Source: Falsochrobactrum tianjinense (GTDB taxonomy: Bacteria > Pseudomonadota > Alphaproteobacteria > Rhizobiales > Rhizobiaceae). From it: a stretch of 64,000 nucleotides of DNA. The notes below the pieces were generated by a model. That model was not told the DNA's origin, made no database searches, and saw only the letters and a list, made by a program, of their open reading frames with translations. The DNA lies in NCBI RefSeq assembly GCF_019100495.1, contig NZ_JAHRVA010000003.1, positions 372,001 to 436,000 on the forward strand, read 5' to 3'. A program made the translations under genes and the position numbers. Shown here piece after piece: positions 55,601 to 63,347 of this stretch. Position 1 is the stretch's first letter; each line of letters opens with the position of its first letter.

Positions 55601-57211
55601 GCTGAATTTTATGGTTCACAAACGGAGCCGAAAGACTTTACTTATCTGCGCTCCGTTGTGCCGATGTGGGACAATACCCCGCGCTATAACGATGCCGGGA
55701 TTATGCTTCACGGTGGTACGCCTCAAGTCTTCCAAGAGTGGTTGGAAAACTCAATAGATTATAGCCGTAAGCACCTATCTGAATCAGAACGATTTATCGT
55801 GGTCAACGCATGGAATGAATGGGCTGAAGGTGCACATCTGGAGCCTGATACGCGGCATGGCTATGCTTATCTAAACTCCATTGGGAGGGCATTAACCGGC
55901 AAGGAATATGCATGCGCATTGAATGATGAAATGGAGATCGCTCCCGAAACCACAGTTCTGCTATCGGTGCCTGATTTTATTATAGATGGATTAAAGGGCG
56001 ACCCGGTATTGTCTGAAAAATTCGTCTGGTGCCTGAAAAATTCTACGATATTCAAGAAAGCCCGGGTTTCAGTTTCATCCTCTCGTTTGGCCGAACGGCT
56101 AACGGATAGCGTGCCACAGGATACTGAACCAACGGATTTCACAATTGAATTTCATTCTCCATGCGTATTCACGCCGACGGTCTTAGAGCAGATGGTGCGG
56201 ACTGCCGCCAGAACGGGTGCGGCAGTAATTCCAAATTTTTACGGACATGATAAGTCATTTTTAAATGTGACGGAAAATGGATCTGTGGAAGCAAGTTCCT
56301 TATATACAAGTCCTGTCATTGTTTTTTCACATGAAGCCAAAATGGATGGTTTCGCTAACGTCCGAATGCGTACGGATGCACGGTGTTTTCTTTCAAATCC
56401 CAGTATTGTTAAGCCTGCTGATCGCCCATTCATCACCACGGTTATTCGAATTCATGATGCGGCTGATTTTACCGAACTGCGGAATGCCCTTTATTCACTA
56501 TTTGCAATGATTGGCTGTAATATAGTTCCGCTTATCGCAGCACAGGATTTGAGCGAGAAAAAGAAGTCTGAGTTAGATCATCTACTCGCTGAGTTTGGAA
56601 CAAGCGAATATTTTCGACCGCATATAATGCATTTTGTATCGTCTGATAGAAAAAACGATATCCGCTCCAAGATGCTTAATGAGGCTCTTCGCGCCGTTAA
56701 AACCAGATATGCTGGGTTTCTTGATTACGATGACCTTTTATTGCCGACAGCTTATGAATGGCTTGTCAGCCGTTTAAAGGTCACCAATACAGCAATATCA
56801 TTTGGTCGTACCTTTGTAGCTCATTATTTTTCTGGGAAAAATATTTTGGTCGATAGATCAAAGGTTTATGAATATGGTTATTCCTATGAGGAATTTGTAA
56901 GCAATAATCATGCGCCAATTCATAGTTTTTTACTCGATTTAAGTTTTTTGAACGTCGAAAATACAAAGTATTTTGATGATCATAAATATATGGAGGATTA
57001 TTATCTTATGCTGCAATTAGTCACTAAGGACAATGCGGATTGGGAGGGGTTGAAGTTAAATCATTATGTAGGTGATTACATACATGCGATTGATCGAGAG
57101 CATACGTTGGCTGTATTAGGAGATGATGAAAAATCAAGGATATCAAAGAGTGAAGAATATTTGGTATGCGAACAACGCATTCATGAGTTAAGATATCAAA
57201 TTGATAAATGA
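52685..57211 (+). CDS. 1508-residue multidomain glycan enzyme: methyltransferase, coiled coil, RgpF, WbsX, C-terminal GT2-like
   Basis: Five parts are visible. (1) SAM methyltransferase, about 80-240, with VELGTHRGNSYCA, LLHIDGTHTYEAVRHDF and VLFHDIEV. (2) Coiled coil, about 285-365. (3) RgpF domain, about 455-710, with VPNRGRDIAPMIVQFG and FPEGSMFWARGNAL. (4) WbsX/GT99-like domain, about 720-1070, with ILSYYLPQFHPTPENDEWHG, CFCWANENWTKRWDG and VVNAWNEWAEGAHLEPD. (5) A GT2-like end, about 1245-1500, with FLDYDDLLLPTAYEWL. A start at TTG 52682 or internal ATGs cannot be excluded. The coiled coil may set chain length, as in WbdD-type terminators. Confidence 0.85.
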   Translation: MECVRKRFRKIPDFRTVSYANRDIMTGPIMRQNDDTKILLDIISELNIGDEFFWMPDRLVPFEHWVGHIPFIFWLMKVSKPVRFVELGTHRGNSYCAMCQAVATLQLGSTGTAVDTWQGDVHMEREGGLFEEVSAYHDPKYSAFSTLLRAIFDQARPYFSDRSIDLLHIDGTHTYEAVRHDFETWKSAMSDRGIVLFHDIEVRRDDFGVWKLWEELRDQYPSIGFKHSHGLGVIAVGADQPPEVAALFELAKDPAKKARIRTLFSSRGAALVNQLVLFRTKTALEDHIGSLKNELHEVHSSLIELRNASEELSKNNSSLLSDAQLQANKIDLQNKNIESQRREIEELRQHIARESDARINVERALSEVTGSTSWILTAPVRKGLLRFPKLARLGRVAIKGTWWTLTGQLPARLRARRAFLNAANGSQRLLTTGSKLRIIPHYLDPNPFKKNLPILRGDFSVAVHLHLHYEDMLDGILERLKNIPVKFDLFVSVNLDANKSDIRKRCMEALSRVSKVYVQDVPNRGRDIAPMIVQFGAKLAKYDIFGHFHTKKSPHNASLSQWSSEIFDILLGKKGDDTQTVDQIFELLQNRAKVIVPQELTHIIRDPKGWSENFELAREIVERYTKYSIDKDIDVDFPEGSMFWARGNALTEFLKLPLTVNDFPLEPIASDGTIAHALERLILLFADRSEGEIFRLYITDSIKDYRYYENQEDFSSDTKNSDVKILSYYLPQFHPTPENDEWHGKGFTEWTKVRATNPLFEGHYQQHIPHSDTGYYLLDSPNVLRLQADQMKKSGVYGQVFYHYWFGGRLILEEPAQMLLANKDIPMPFCFCWANENWTKRWDGNESEVLLGQKYSAEDAQAFIRYLIPFFKDERYIKVDGRPVLFVYRPSHIVTAREYVAVWREVCKEEGLQEPYIVAVLTRGAANPQEFDMDAGVERVLHDWTAGAVPEMKDELKQYVPMQGSVLSYPKVAEFYGSQTEPKDFTYLRSVVPMWDNTPRYNDAGIMLHGGTPQVFQEWLENSIDYSRKHLSESERFIVVNAWNEWAEGAHLEPDTRHGYAYLNSIGRALTGKEYACALNDEMEIAPETTVLLSVPDFIIDGLKGDPVLSEKFVWCLKNSTIFKKARVSVSSSRLAERLTDSVPQDTEPTDFTIEFHSPCVFTPTVLEQMVRTAARTGAAVIPNFYGHDKSFLNVTENGSVEASSLYTSPVIVFSHEAKMDGFANVRMRTDARCFLSNPSIVKPADRPFITTVIRIHDAADFTELRNALYSLFAMIGCNIVPLIAAQDLSEKKKSELDHLLAEFGTSEYFRPHIMHFVSSDRKNDIRSKMLNEALRAVKTRYAGFLDYDDLLLPTAYEWLVSRLKVTNTAISFGRTFVAHYFSGKNILVDRSKVYEYGYSYEEFVSNNHAPIHSFLLDLSFLNVENTKYFDDHKYMEDYYLMLQLVTKDNADWEGLKLNHYVGDYIHAIDREHTLAVLGDDEKSRISKSEEYLVCEQRIHELRYQIDK

Positions 57212-57244
57212 ACGGATTTTGCAGATAGAGCCTCTTTTGACGAT

Positions 57245-57290
57245 ATTCTGACATTAGAACCAGCATTAGTGCTGGCATTAATATCAGAAT
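57245..57290. repeat. 46-bp imperfect palindrome after the glycosyltransferase operon
   Basis: Outer ATTCTGA/TCAGAAT and inner CCAGCA-TTAG-TGCTGG arms form a long hairpin 34 bp after the stop. It lacks a T tract, so a weak terminator or an insertion-sequence end are both possible. Confidence 0.55.
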
Positions 57291-57302
57291 TTAGAGGTTG
57301 GC

Positions 57303-57438
57303 ATGGCTCGCATGGAGATACTACCGGGCATTGAACGAAGGCGGCGGTGATCTAAAGCAGTCAAGCTGGAGATATTGGCCGAAGCGGATCAGCTAGGAGT
57401 GCATATTGGGGATGTCGCCCGCTGCTATGATATTTACC
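57303..57438 (+). pseudogene. IS66-family OrfA remnant
   Basis: ATG 57303 encodes ARMEILPGIERRRR, a stop, then SKAVKLEILAEADQLGVHIG and DVARCYDIYR, the helix-turn-helix start of an IS66 TnpA. The internal stop and abrupt end at an IS66 terminus mark it as dead. Confidence 0.65.
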
Positions 57439-57545
57439 GTAGCGTCCCGATTGTTACCGTAGGGAGTATTGCTTGACCTGTTCGACGGCTTCTTGGTCTT
57501 CGACAAGGCATTCGAGGAATTCTTGCATTTTTCGGCTGATTGACG
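57439..57545 (-). pseudogene. Right-end fragment of an older IS66-like element, left of the intact copy
   Basis: GTAGCGTCCCGATTGTTACC at 57439 is an IS66 end, and the following bases match the complement of the intact element's right end (60255-60352) with scattered differences. The fragment continues at 60368 on the other side of the intact IS66. Confidence 0.75.
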
Positions 57546-57643
57546 GTAACGGCCCGATTGCTACCGCCTGCCTGAGTTCGTGATTTTGGCATAAGACACG
57601 TGTTTAACGACGTCGTTAGCGACGTGTCTTATGCGAGGATTGG

Positions 57644-58018
57644 ATGCGAGTTGAAGTTCTTGGCGCGGAACGGCGTCGTCGCTGGGGAGATCAGAAGAAA
57701 CTGGACATCGTGATGTCGATTGGGATCGACGGCGCGACAGTGACGGATGTGGCGCAGAAGTACGATGTGACCCGCCAGCAGATTTACTCCTGGCGACGGG
57801 AACTGAAGAAGAAGGGGCTTCTGCTCTCCTCACAGGAAGCCGTATTTCTTCCTATTGAGATGAGTAGCGAGCAGATCGGTGGCGCGGGGAACGATACCCT
57901 TGATGCTTCGCCCTCCATGATTGAATTGCACTTGCGCTGCGGCCGCCGTCTTTGTTTTGGCAGCCGAGTGGAAGGCGCAGTGCTGACGCGGCTCATCCGG
58001 GCGGTGGAACAGGCATGA
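57644..58018 (+). CDS. tnpA: IS66 TnpA
   Basis: A 124-residue DNA-binding accessory protein: VLGAERRRRWGDQKKLDIVM, then TDVAQKYDVTRQQIYSWRRE as the helix-turn-helix and a C-terminal region ending RLIRAVEQA. It is needed with TnpB for IS66 transposition. Its stop overlaps the tnpB start by 4 bp. Confidence 0.93.
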   Translation: MRVEVLGAERRRRWGDQKKLDIVMSIGIDGATVTDVAQKYDVTRQQIYSWRRELKKKGLLLSSQEAVFLPIEMSSEQIGGAGNDTLDASPSMIELHLRCGRRLCFGSRVEGAVLTRLIRAVEQA

Positions 58019-58362
58019 TTGGACCGGGCACCGGCGTTCGGGTTTACCTTGCCTGCGGCGTCACAGATATGAGGAAGGGCATTGAGGGCCTTTCGATGTT
58101 GGCGCAGGATGTCTTGCGCCAGAAGCCGACAGGTGGAGCTGTCTTCGCCTTTCGCGGGCGACGTGGCGATCGGGTGAAGCTGCTGTATTTTGATGGCCAG
58201 GGATTTTGCCTTTACTATAAAATTCTGCAGAAAGGTCGTTTCCCCTGGCCTTCAGCGGCCGATGGGACGGCTCGACTGACAGCAGCGCAACTGGCGATGC
58301 TATGGGAAGGAATAGACTGGAGACGTCCGGACTGGGGTGCTCCGCCGGCACGTGTCGGTTGA
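58015..58362 (+). CDS. tnpB: IS66 TnpB (Orf2)
   Basis: A 115-residue protein with the IS66 Orf2 signature: VYLACGVTDMRKGIEGLSML, FAFRGRRGDRVKLLYFDGQG and FCLYYKILQKGRFPWP. ATG 58015 overlaps the tnpA stop; a longer frame from 57952 lies over tnpA. Its biochemical role is unsettled but it is required with TnpA. Confidence 0.93.
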   Translation: MIGPGTGVRVYLACGVTDMRKGIEGLSMLAQDVLRQKPTGGAVFAFRGRRGDRVKLLYFDGQGFCLYYKILQKGRFPWPSAADGTARLTAAQLAMLWEGIDWRRPDWGAPPARVG

Positions 58363-58425
58363 TTTTATCCTACTGAAACTACTTGTTTTTATGGCGTTCT
58401 GTCCTGACTTATGCTAGTCAGGATC

Positions 58426-60048
58426 ATGTCGAATGCGCGCTCAACTCTTTCTGATGATCCAGCCTTTCTGAAGGCGATGATCACCGCCTTGCAGGCGGAG
58501 AATGCGAAGATGTTGGCGGCGTTGAAGGCGCATGACCACCTCATTCAGGGTCTGAGGCTACGCATTGCCCGGCTGAAGAAACAGGTCTTCGGCAAGTCTT
58601 CTGAAAAGATCGAGCGGGAAATCGCGCAACTGGAACTGGCGCTGGAGGATCTGTTGATTGCCAGTGCCGAACACGAGACCGCGCCCGTCGAAGAGCTTGA
58701 AGACGAGACGGCTTGCGTTTCGGAGGAAACTTCACAGTCCCGGCCACTGCGTCGGCGTCCGCGCGTGTCGGAAAATGCCGTTCGCGAACACCGGGAACTG
58801 GATCCCGGTCATTGTTGTCCTGCCTGCGGCGGAGAATTGCGCCTTGTCGGAGAGGATGTCAGCGAAATCCTCGACATGATCGCAGCGACGATGAAGGTCA
58901 TCGAGATTGCCCGACCAAAGAAGTCGTGCCGTTGTTGCGAGAAGATGGTGCAGGTTCCTGCGCCCAGCCGCCCAATACCCGGCAGTATGGCTGGTGCCGG
59001 TCTTCTGGCCTATATTCTGGTCTCGAAGTTCGACGATCATCTGCCGCTCTATCGCCTCAACGAGATCTTCGCGCGGATGGGGGCCGATATACCTGACAGC
59101 ACACTGGTGGACTGGTGCGGTCGTGCCATGCAGGTGCTCCGTCCGCTGATCGAGCGCATTGAGAAGGAGATCATGAAAAGCGATCTCCTCCATGCTGATG
59201 ATACGCCGATCCGGGTGCTGGATCGGTCGCTGCGCGACAAGGGACTGGGCAAAGGTGTGAAGAAGGGCAGGATCTGGACATATGTCCGCGATCAGCGTCC
59301 ATGGGCAGGCGGCGCACCGCCGGGTGCGGTTTATTACTTCGCTCCCGACTGGAAGGAAGAGCACGTCCACCATCATCTGCGAGAAGCGAGCGGCATCCTC
59401 CAGGCCGATGGTTATAAAGGCTACGCGAAGTTATATGAGCCGGGATCGGACGGGAACTGCCGCTTCCGCGAGGCTTCCTGCTGGGCGCATTGGCGGCGTG
59501 ACTTTCATGACATCTGGACCGCGAACAAATCCGGGATTGCGCGCGAGGCGCTTGATCGGATCGGTGCGCTGTATGATATCGAACGGGGTATTGCAGGCCA
59601 CCCCGCCGATGTGCGGTTTGCCGCGCGTCAAAAGCACAGCAAGCCGAAGGTCGAGGAACTGCGCGCATGGGCAGAAAAGCAGTTGCTTCGCATTCCGGGT
59701 AAAAGCGAATTGGCGAAGGCTTTGCGCTATGGGCTGAGCAGATGGCCGTCACTCTGCCTGTTCCTGGAGGACGGGCGTGTGGCCATGGACAACAATGCTG
59801 CGGAGCGAGCCCTGAGGCCAATAGGAGTAGGACGCCGGAATTGGTTATTCGCAGGCGCTGACACCGGCGCGGAAACTCTGGCACGCGCGATGACGATCAT
59901 TGAAACGGCGAAGATGAACGGCATCAACCCGCAAGCCTATCTGGCCGATGTGCTCGACCGCATTCATGATCACAAAATCAATCGGCTCGATGAGTTGCTC
60001 CCTTGGAACTGGAAGCTTCTCGCAGCAGAACATGCTGAGGCAGCCTGA
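58426..60048 (+). CDS. tnpC: IS66 TnpC transposase (DDE)
   Basis: The catalytic transposase, 540 residues. It has an N-terminal leucine-zipper region (ITALQAENAKMLAALKAHDH then RLKKQVFGKSSEKI), a zinc-binding segment (HCCPACGGEL and CRCCEKM) and the DDE core with LLHADDTPIRVL, GYAKLYEPG...CWAHWRRDF and the final VAMDNNAAERALRPIGVGRR. ATG 58426 is preferred to 58411. Intact over its whole length. Confidence 0.94.
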   Translation: MSNARSTLSDDPAFLKAMITALQAENAKMLAALKAHDHLIQGLRLRIARLKKQVFGKSSEKIEREIAQLELALEDLLIASAEHETAPVEELEDETACVSEETSQSRPLRRRPRVSENAVREHRELDPGHCCPACGGELRLVGEDVSEILDMIAATMKVIEIARPKKSCRCCEKMVQVPAPSRPIPGSMAGAGLLAYILVSKFDDHLPLYRLNEIFARMGADIPDSTLVDWCGRAMQVLRPLIERIEKEIMKSDLLHADDTPIRVLDRSLRDKGLGKGVKKGRIWTYVRDQRPWAGGAPPGAVYYFAPDWKEEHVHHHLREASGILQADGYKGYAKLYEPGSDGNCRFREASCWAHWRRDFHDIWTANKSGIAREALDRIGALYDIERGIAGHPADVRFAARQKHSKPKVEELRAWAEKQLLRIPGKSELAKALRYGLSRWPSLCLFLEDGRVAMDNNAAERALRPIGVGRRNWLFAGADTGAETLARAMTIIETAKMNGINPQAYLADVLDRIHDHKINRLDELLPWNWKLLAAEHAEAA

Positions 60049-60344
60049 TGGCCACGGTCACGTTTGTCTACACGCTCGAATATGTCGCCGAAATGCTCGA
60101 AGAGGATGTCGATCTTCTTCAAGCGATCATCTACAATGACGACAACCTGACCTATGGCAATATCATCACCATCGTAACCGGCGACGATCAGACTACAAGC
60201 GCCCTGACGGACGACGGCATTGATGAGCTCAGACAGATGCTCGCCGACGCGCGCAAATCAGCCGCAAAATGGCAAGAATTCCTCGACTGCTTTGTCGATG
60301 ACCAAGAAGTCGTCGAACGTGTCAAGACATATTCCCCACGGTAA
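60048..60344 (+). CDS. IS66 accessory protein
   Basis: A 98-residue acidic helical protein (VYTLEYVAEMLEEDVDLLQA, LTDDGIDELRQMLADARKSA) frequently found as the fourth gene of alphaproteobacterial IS66 elements. Its ATG overlaps the tnpC stop by one base. A diverged dead copy of its 3' part flanks the element on both sides. Confidence 0.85.
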   Translation: MATVTFVYTLEYVAEMLEEDVDLLQAIIYNDDNLTYGNIITIVTGDDQTTSALTDDGIDELRQMLADARKSAAKWQEFLDCFVDDQEVVERVKTYSPR

Positions 60345-60359
60345 CAATCGGGCCGTTAC

Positions 60360-60440
60360 GATTGACGTGCGTCGGCCAGCATCTGTCTGAGTTCATCGAG
60401 GTCGTCGTCCGTCAGGGAGAAGTGGCTTGGTTTGTCTTGA
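60360..60440 (-). pseudogene. Continuation of the older IS66-like fragment, right of the intact copy
   Basis: After the GATTGACG duplication, TGCGTCGGCCAGCATCTGTC and following bases match the complement of the accessory gene around 60190-60255, rejoining the fragment broken at 57545. The remaining bases to 60564 show nothing else. Confidence 0.72.
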
Positions 60441-60564
60441 CCTGCCACTGAGAATTTCCTCCAGAATGGATTAGAGTGGACTTGCCCGGTGAAATGGGGA
60501 GCACTCCACTAACCAACCATTGCACATCATTGAATGATCAGCTATTTCGTGTTTACATAATATA

Positions 60565-61917
60565 GTGGAGAGTGTGTTGAGCTCAGAAAAATTCTCGGGG
60601 TTATGGTATGGCTCCCTTGCCCTTGTTATGGCTTCAGCCATAACGATATTATTTTTTCCTGGTTTAATGTCATATGATTCCTTTAATCAGTATTCACAGG
60701 TTTTAGGTTTAATACCCGTTAACAGTGCGCACCCACCAATAATGGTTTATTTATGGAAGATACTTTATGAAATTATACCATCTCCTGGATCATTATTATT
60801 ATTCCATCAGGCAATATATTGGTCAGCGGTAGCTATCTTAGCTTGGTCACTTGCATCAAATACAATTTTACGACTGGGGATATTTTTTATAGTGGGTTTG
60901 TGGCCACCTCTTTTAGTAAATTCTGTTCATTTGTGGAAAGACGTGGGCATGTTTGTCACTGTTTTATTGGCTGGTGCGACACTGTTGGCAGACTATCGAC
61001 GTCCTTCTTGGATCTGGATGGTAGTATCCGCAGTAGCAATTTTTTATGCTTTGGCAGTGCGTCACAATGCCATCATTGGAGTGCCATTTTTGGCACTTCT
61101 ATGGGCACACAGACTTGCAAGCAGATATCCCACAGCTAAGAAACAGGTTATCGCACTATGCTTAATAGCACCCGTCTTCACACTCTCAATATATGGTTTA
61201 ACAAAATGGATTGACGGCCCTTCAAGTAATGGCGGTCTCAACTCAATAATTCTTTTCGATTTGGCCGCAATCTCTGTTTCGAAAAATGCGGATATGTTTC
61301 CAAACAGTGAATCTCGCTCAGGAACTGATTTTTTTCAGCGTTTAAAAGGTGCCTTCAAGCCAGAAGTAAACTCTCCTGTAGGACCTGTTTTGAGTAATAT
61401 CGACTTCGGTGAATCGCTGCCAGTATATTGGCTTCATACAATAAGGAATAATTTACAAACATACTTGCAGCATCGGTATTATGTTTTCTCAAAAATGATG
61501 TGGATTAGAGGTCCTGATCCTTATTACCCCTACCACCCAGGCATTGATCAAAACGAATATGGAATAAAATTTAGCTATCTGGAGCAAGAAAAATCATGGG
61601 ACTGGCGGTGGTTTTTTGACACACTTTCTCATTTATTTATATATAAACCTATTCTATATCTTGCATTATCTTGCATTCTCGCAATTTATTCGGCGTTTAA
61701 ATTGGCAAGAGACGTTAGAAGTTTCAAGTGGTTTGCCACCTGTACAATGTCTTCTAGTGGCATAATGATGACGATATCATTATTTTTCTTATCTCCCGCT
61801 GCGGATTATCGGTATGCAATTTGGATGATCACTACAACAGTCCTTTCATTATTACTTGTAATTTTCTTACCTAATAATGAAAAAACTGAACAAAAAGAAA
61901 ACTCCTACTCTCTCTAA
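60565..61917 (+). CDS. Multispanning membrane protein, GT-C glycosyltransferase-like
   Basis: A 450-residue protein with about ten membrane helices. The first loop (FFPGLMSYDSFNQYSQVLGL, then SAHPPIMVYLWKIL) has the acidic residue and HPP pattern of GT-C enzymes, which use polyprenyl-phosphate sugars on the periplasmic face. No exact family is certain. GTG 60565 opens the frame; spacing from GGAG favours TTG 60577. It is followed 10 bp later by a GT2 gene, forming a four-gene operon. Confidence 0.75.
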   Translation: MESVLSSEKFSGLWYGSLALVMASAITILFFPGLMSYDSFNQYSQVLGLIPVNSAHPPIMVYLWKILYEIIPSPGSLLLFHQAIYWSAVAILAWSLASNTILRLGIFFIVGLWPPLLVNSVHLWKDVGMFVTVLLAGATLLADYRRPSWIWMVVSAVAIFYALAVRHNAIIGVPFLALLWAHRLASRYPTAKKQVIALCLIAPVFTLSIYGLTKWIDGPSSNGGLNSIILFDLAAISVSKNADMFPNSESRSGTDFFQRLKGAFKPEVNSPVGPVLSNIDFGESLPVYWLHTIRNNLQTYLQHRYYVFSKMMWIRGPDPYYPYHPGIDQNEYGIKFSYLEQEKSWDWRWFFDTLSHLFIYKPILYLALSCILAIYSAFKLARDVRSFKWFATCTMSSSGIMMTISLFFLSPAADYRYAIWMITTTVLSLLLVIFLPNNEKTEQKENSYSL

Positions 61918-61927
61918 GGTAAAATAG

Positions 61928-62611
61928 ATGACAAACAGGAGCGTTTGGATTATCATTCCGGCTTATAACGAAGGCACTGTTATACATTCCACGGTCATAG
62001 ATGCACTTAGTGTTTTTTCTAATATTATCGTGGTCGACGATTGCTCTTCCGATGAAAGCGCCGGAATTGCCAAGGCAGCAGGAGCGCATGTATGTCGGCA
62101 CCCTATTAACTTAGGTCAAGGAGCCGCTCTTCAAACGGGTATTACCTATTCCTTATCGAAAGGCGCGACACATCTCGTTACCTTCGATGCAGATGGTCAG
62201 CACTCCATACGCGACGCATTGGAAATGGTTGAGGTGCTGGATAGGGAGAATGTTGACGTTGTCTTAGGCTCTCGTTTTCTTGGGAATAAGGCTATAGGCA
62301 TGACTCGAAGCAAAAGAATTCTTCTAGCTGCGGCAACGTATTTTACTCGTATTACCTCTGGCTTGACTGTGACAGATACTCACAATGGCCTGAGATGTTT
62401 TTCAGCTAAAGCCGCTAGAAAAATAAAAATAAGGCAAAACAGAATGGCACACGCTTCAGAATTATTAAACCAGATCGGAAGTCTGCAGCTTAAATATACG
62501 GAGTGTCCGTGCGTTATTACATATACCGATTATTCTAAAGCTAAGGGCCAGCGCCTGTCCGGTGCATTTAAAATCGTCTATGATCTGTCTATTGGAAAGC
62601 TATACAAATGA
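61928..62611 (+). CDS. GT2 polyprenyl-phosphate sugar transferase, DPM1/GtrB-like
   Basis: A cytosolic GT-A enzyme of 227 residues without C-terminal membrane helices: VWIIIPAYNEGTVIHSTVID, VVDDCSSDES, NLGQGAALQTGI, the DxD metal motif in TFDADGQHS and VVLGSRFLGNKA. Likely moves a sugar from a nucleotide to undecaprenyl phosphate. Overlaps the DUF2304 gene by 4 bp. Confidence 0.9.
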   Translation: MTNRSVWIIIPAYNEGTVIHSTVIDALSVFSNIIVVDDCSSDESAGIAKAAGAHVCRHPINLGQGAALQTGITYSLSKGATHLVTFDADGQHSIRDALEMVEVLDRENVDVVLGSRFLGNKAIGMTRSKRILLAAATYFTRITSGLTVTDTHNGLRCFSAKAARKIKIRQNRMAHASELLNQIGSLQLKYTECPCVITYTDYSKAKGQRLSGAFKIVYDLSIGKLYK

Positions 62612-62943
62612 TCAAGCCAATACTCATAATTATATTATCAATAATGCTTTTTTATTCATTCTCTCAATTTAATAAATCCAGAATTGTCGCTACTTTTATA
62701 TCCTTTTGTTGCATAATTGGCATGATTTTTGTTATTTCACCGAACTTAAGTACCAAAGCGGCAAACATGGTGGGCGTCGGCCGAGGAGCTGACTTAGTTA
62801 TTTATATTATATCTCTCATTTCACTTGCGGGGATATTCAATTTACATCTTAAAATGCGTAAAGCACAAGAAATACATACTGAGTTGGTGCGAAAAATTGC
62901 TCTCATGGATGTACAAAAGCCTAACAGGACACAAAACCAGTGA
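62608..62943 (+). CDS. DUF2304 membrane protein
   Basis: A 111-residue protein with three membrane helices (ILIIILSIMLFYSFSQFNKS, TFISFCCIIGMIFVISPNLS, DLVIYIISLISLAGIFNLHL) and a cytosolic tail. The VGVGRGADLVIY segment is the DUF2304 signature. These genes usually sit beside DPM1-like transferases and may recruit them to the membrane. Overlaps both neighbours by 4 bp. Confidence 0.85.
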   Translation: MIKPILIIILSIMLFYSFSQFNKSRIVATFISFCCIIGMIFVISPNLSTKAANMVGVGRGADLVIYIISLISLAGIFNLHLKMRKAQEIHTELVRKIALMDVQKPNRTQNQ

Positions 62944-63293
62944 ACCCGCTTGTTCTATTCGCAAGCATGATTTTTGCCGTATCGCTTGGAGTTGGACAGC
63001 TTTTCTTTAAGTTCGCTGCAGAAGATATAAAGCTTCGCCTTTCCGTTTCTTGGCTGCATGCTTTGGTATCACCTTGGCTCATATCAGCTCTTCTTTTATA
63101 TAGCTTGACAACATTGTTATGGATATGGGTTCTGTCTCAGTCTGAACTTAGCAAAGCTTATCCATTTGCCTTGCTAGGGGCAGCCTTTGTACCGATTCTA
63201 TCCTATTTTGTCTTAGGGGAATCTCTCAGCATATCTTTCTTTATTGGCATGTTTCTGGTTGTTATAGGAATTATAATAATAAACTTTTTTTAG
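62940..63293 (+). CDS. Small EamA/SMR-like transporter, putative lipid-linked sugar flippase
   Basis: A 117-residue four-helix protein (MIFAVSLGVGQLFFKFAAED, LISALLLYSLTTLLWIWVLS, AYPFALLGAAFVPILSYFVL, FIGMFLVVIGIIIINFF). It resembles ArnE/ArnF-type flippase subunits. It starts with GTG overlapping the DUF2304 stop. In this operon it would flip the undecaprenyl-linked sugar for the GT-C enzyme. Confidence 0.8.
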   Translation: MNPLVLFASMIFAVSLGVGQLFFKFAAEDIKLRLSVSWLHALVSPWLISALLLYSLTTLLWIWVLSQSELSKAYPFALLGAAFVPILSYFVLGESLSISFFIGMFLVVIGIIIINFF

Positions 63294-63301
63294 AGCGTCG
63301 A

Positions 63302-63341
63302 GCATTCAGGATGAAAGCAGCATAGCGGACATCCTGAATGC
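63302..63341. terminator. 12-bp perfect inverted repeat between convergent genes
   Basis: GCATTCAGGATG and CATCCTGAATGC flank a 16-base loop. It lies just after the flippase stop and 7 bp from the end of the opposing GT2 gene, a good place for a bidirectional terminator; the T tract is weak. Confidence 0.55.
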
Positions 63342-63347
63342 GTGTGT

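Larger units (their letters stand above)
57546..60359 (+). mobile_element. Intact IS66-family insertion sequence (2814 bp) with 8-bp target duplication
   Basis: The ends are inverted GTAACGGCCCGATTG (57546 forward; complement ending at 60359). GATTGACG occurs directly on both sides (57538-57545 and 60360-60367), the 8-bp duplication expected for IS66. Four genes follow tnpA-tnpB-tnpC-accessory order without frameshifts, so it could be active. It interrupts an older IS66-like fragment. Confidence 0.93.
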
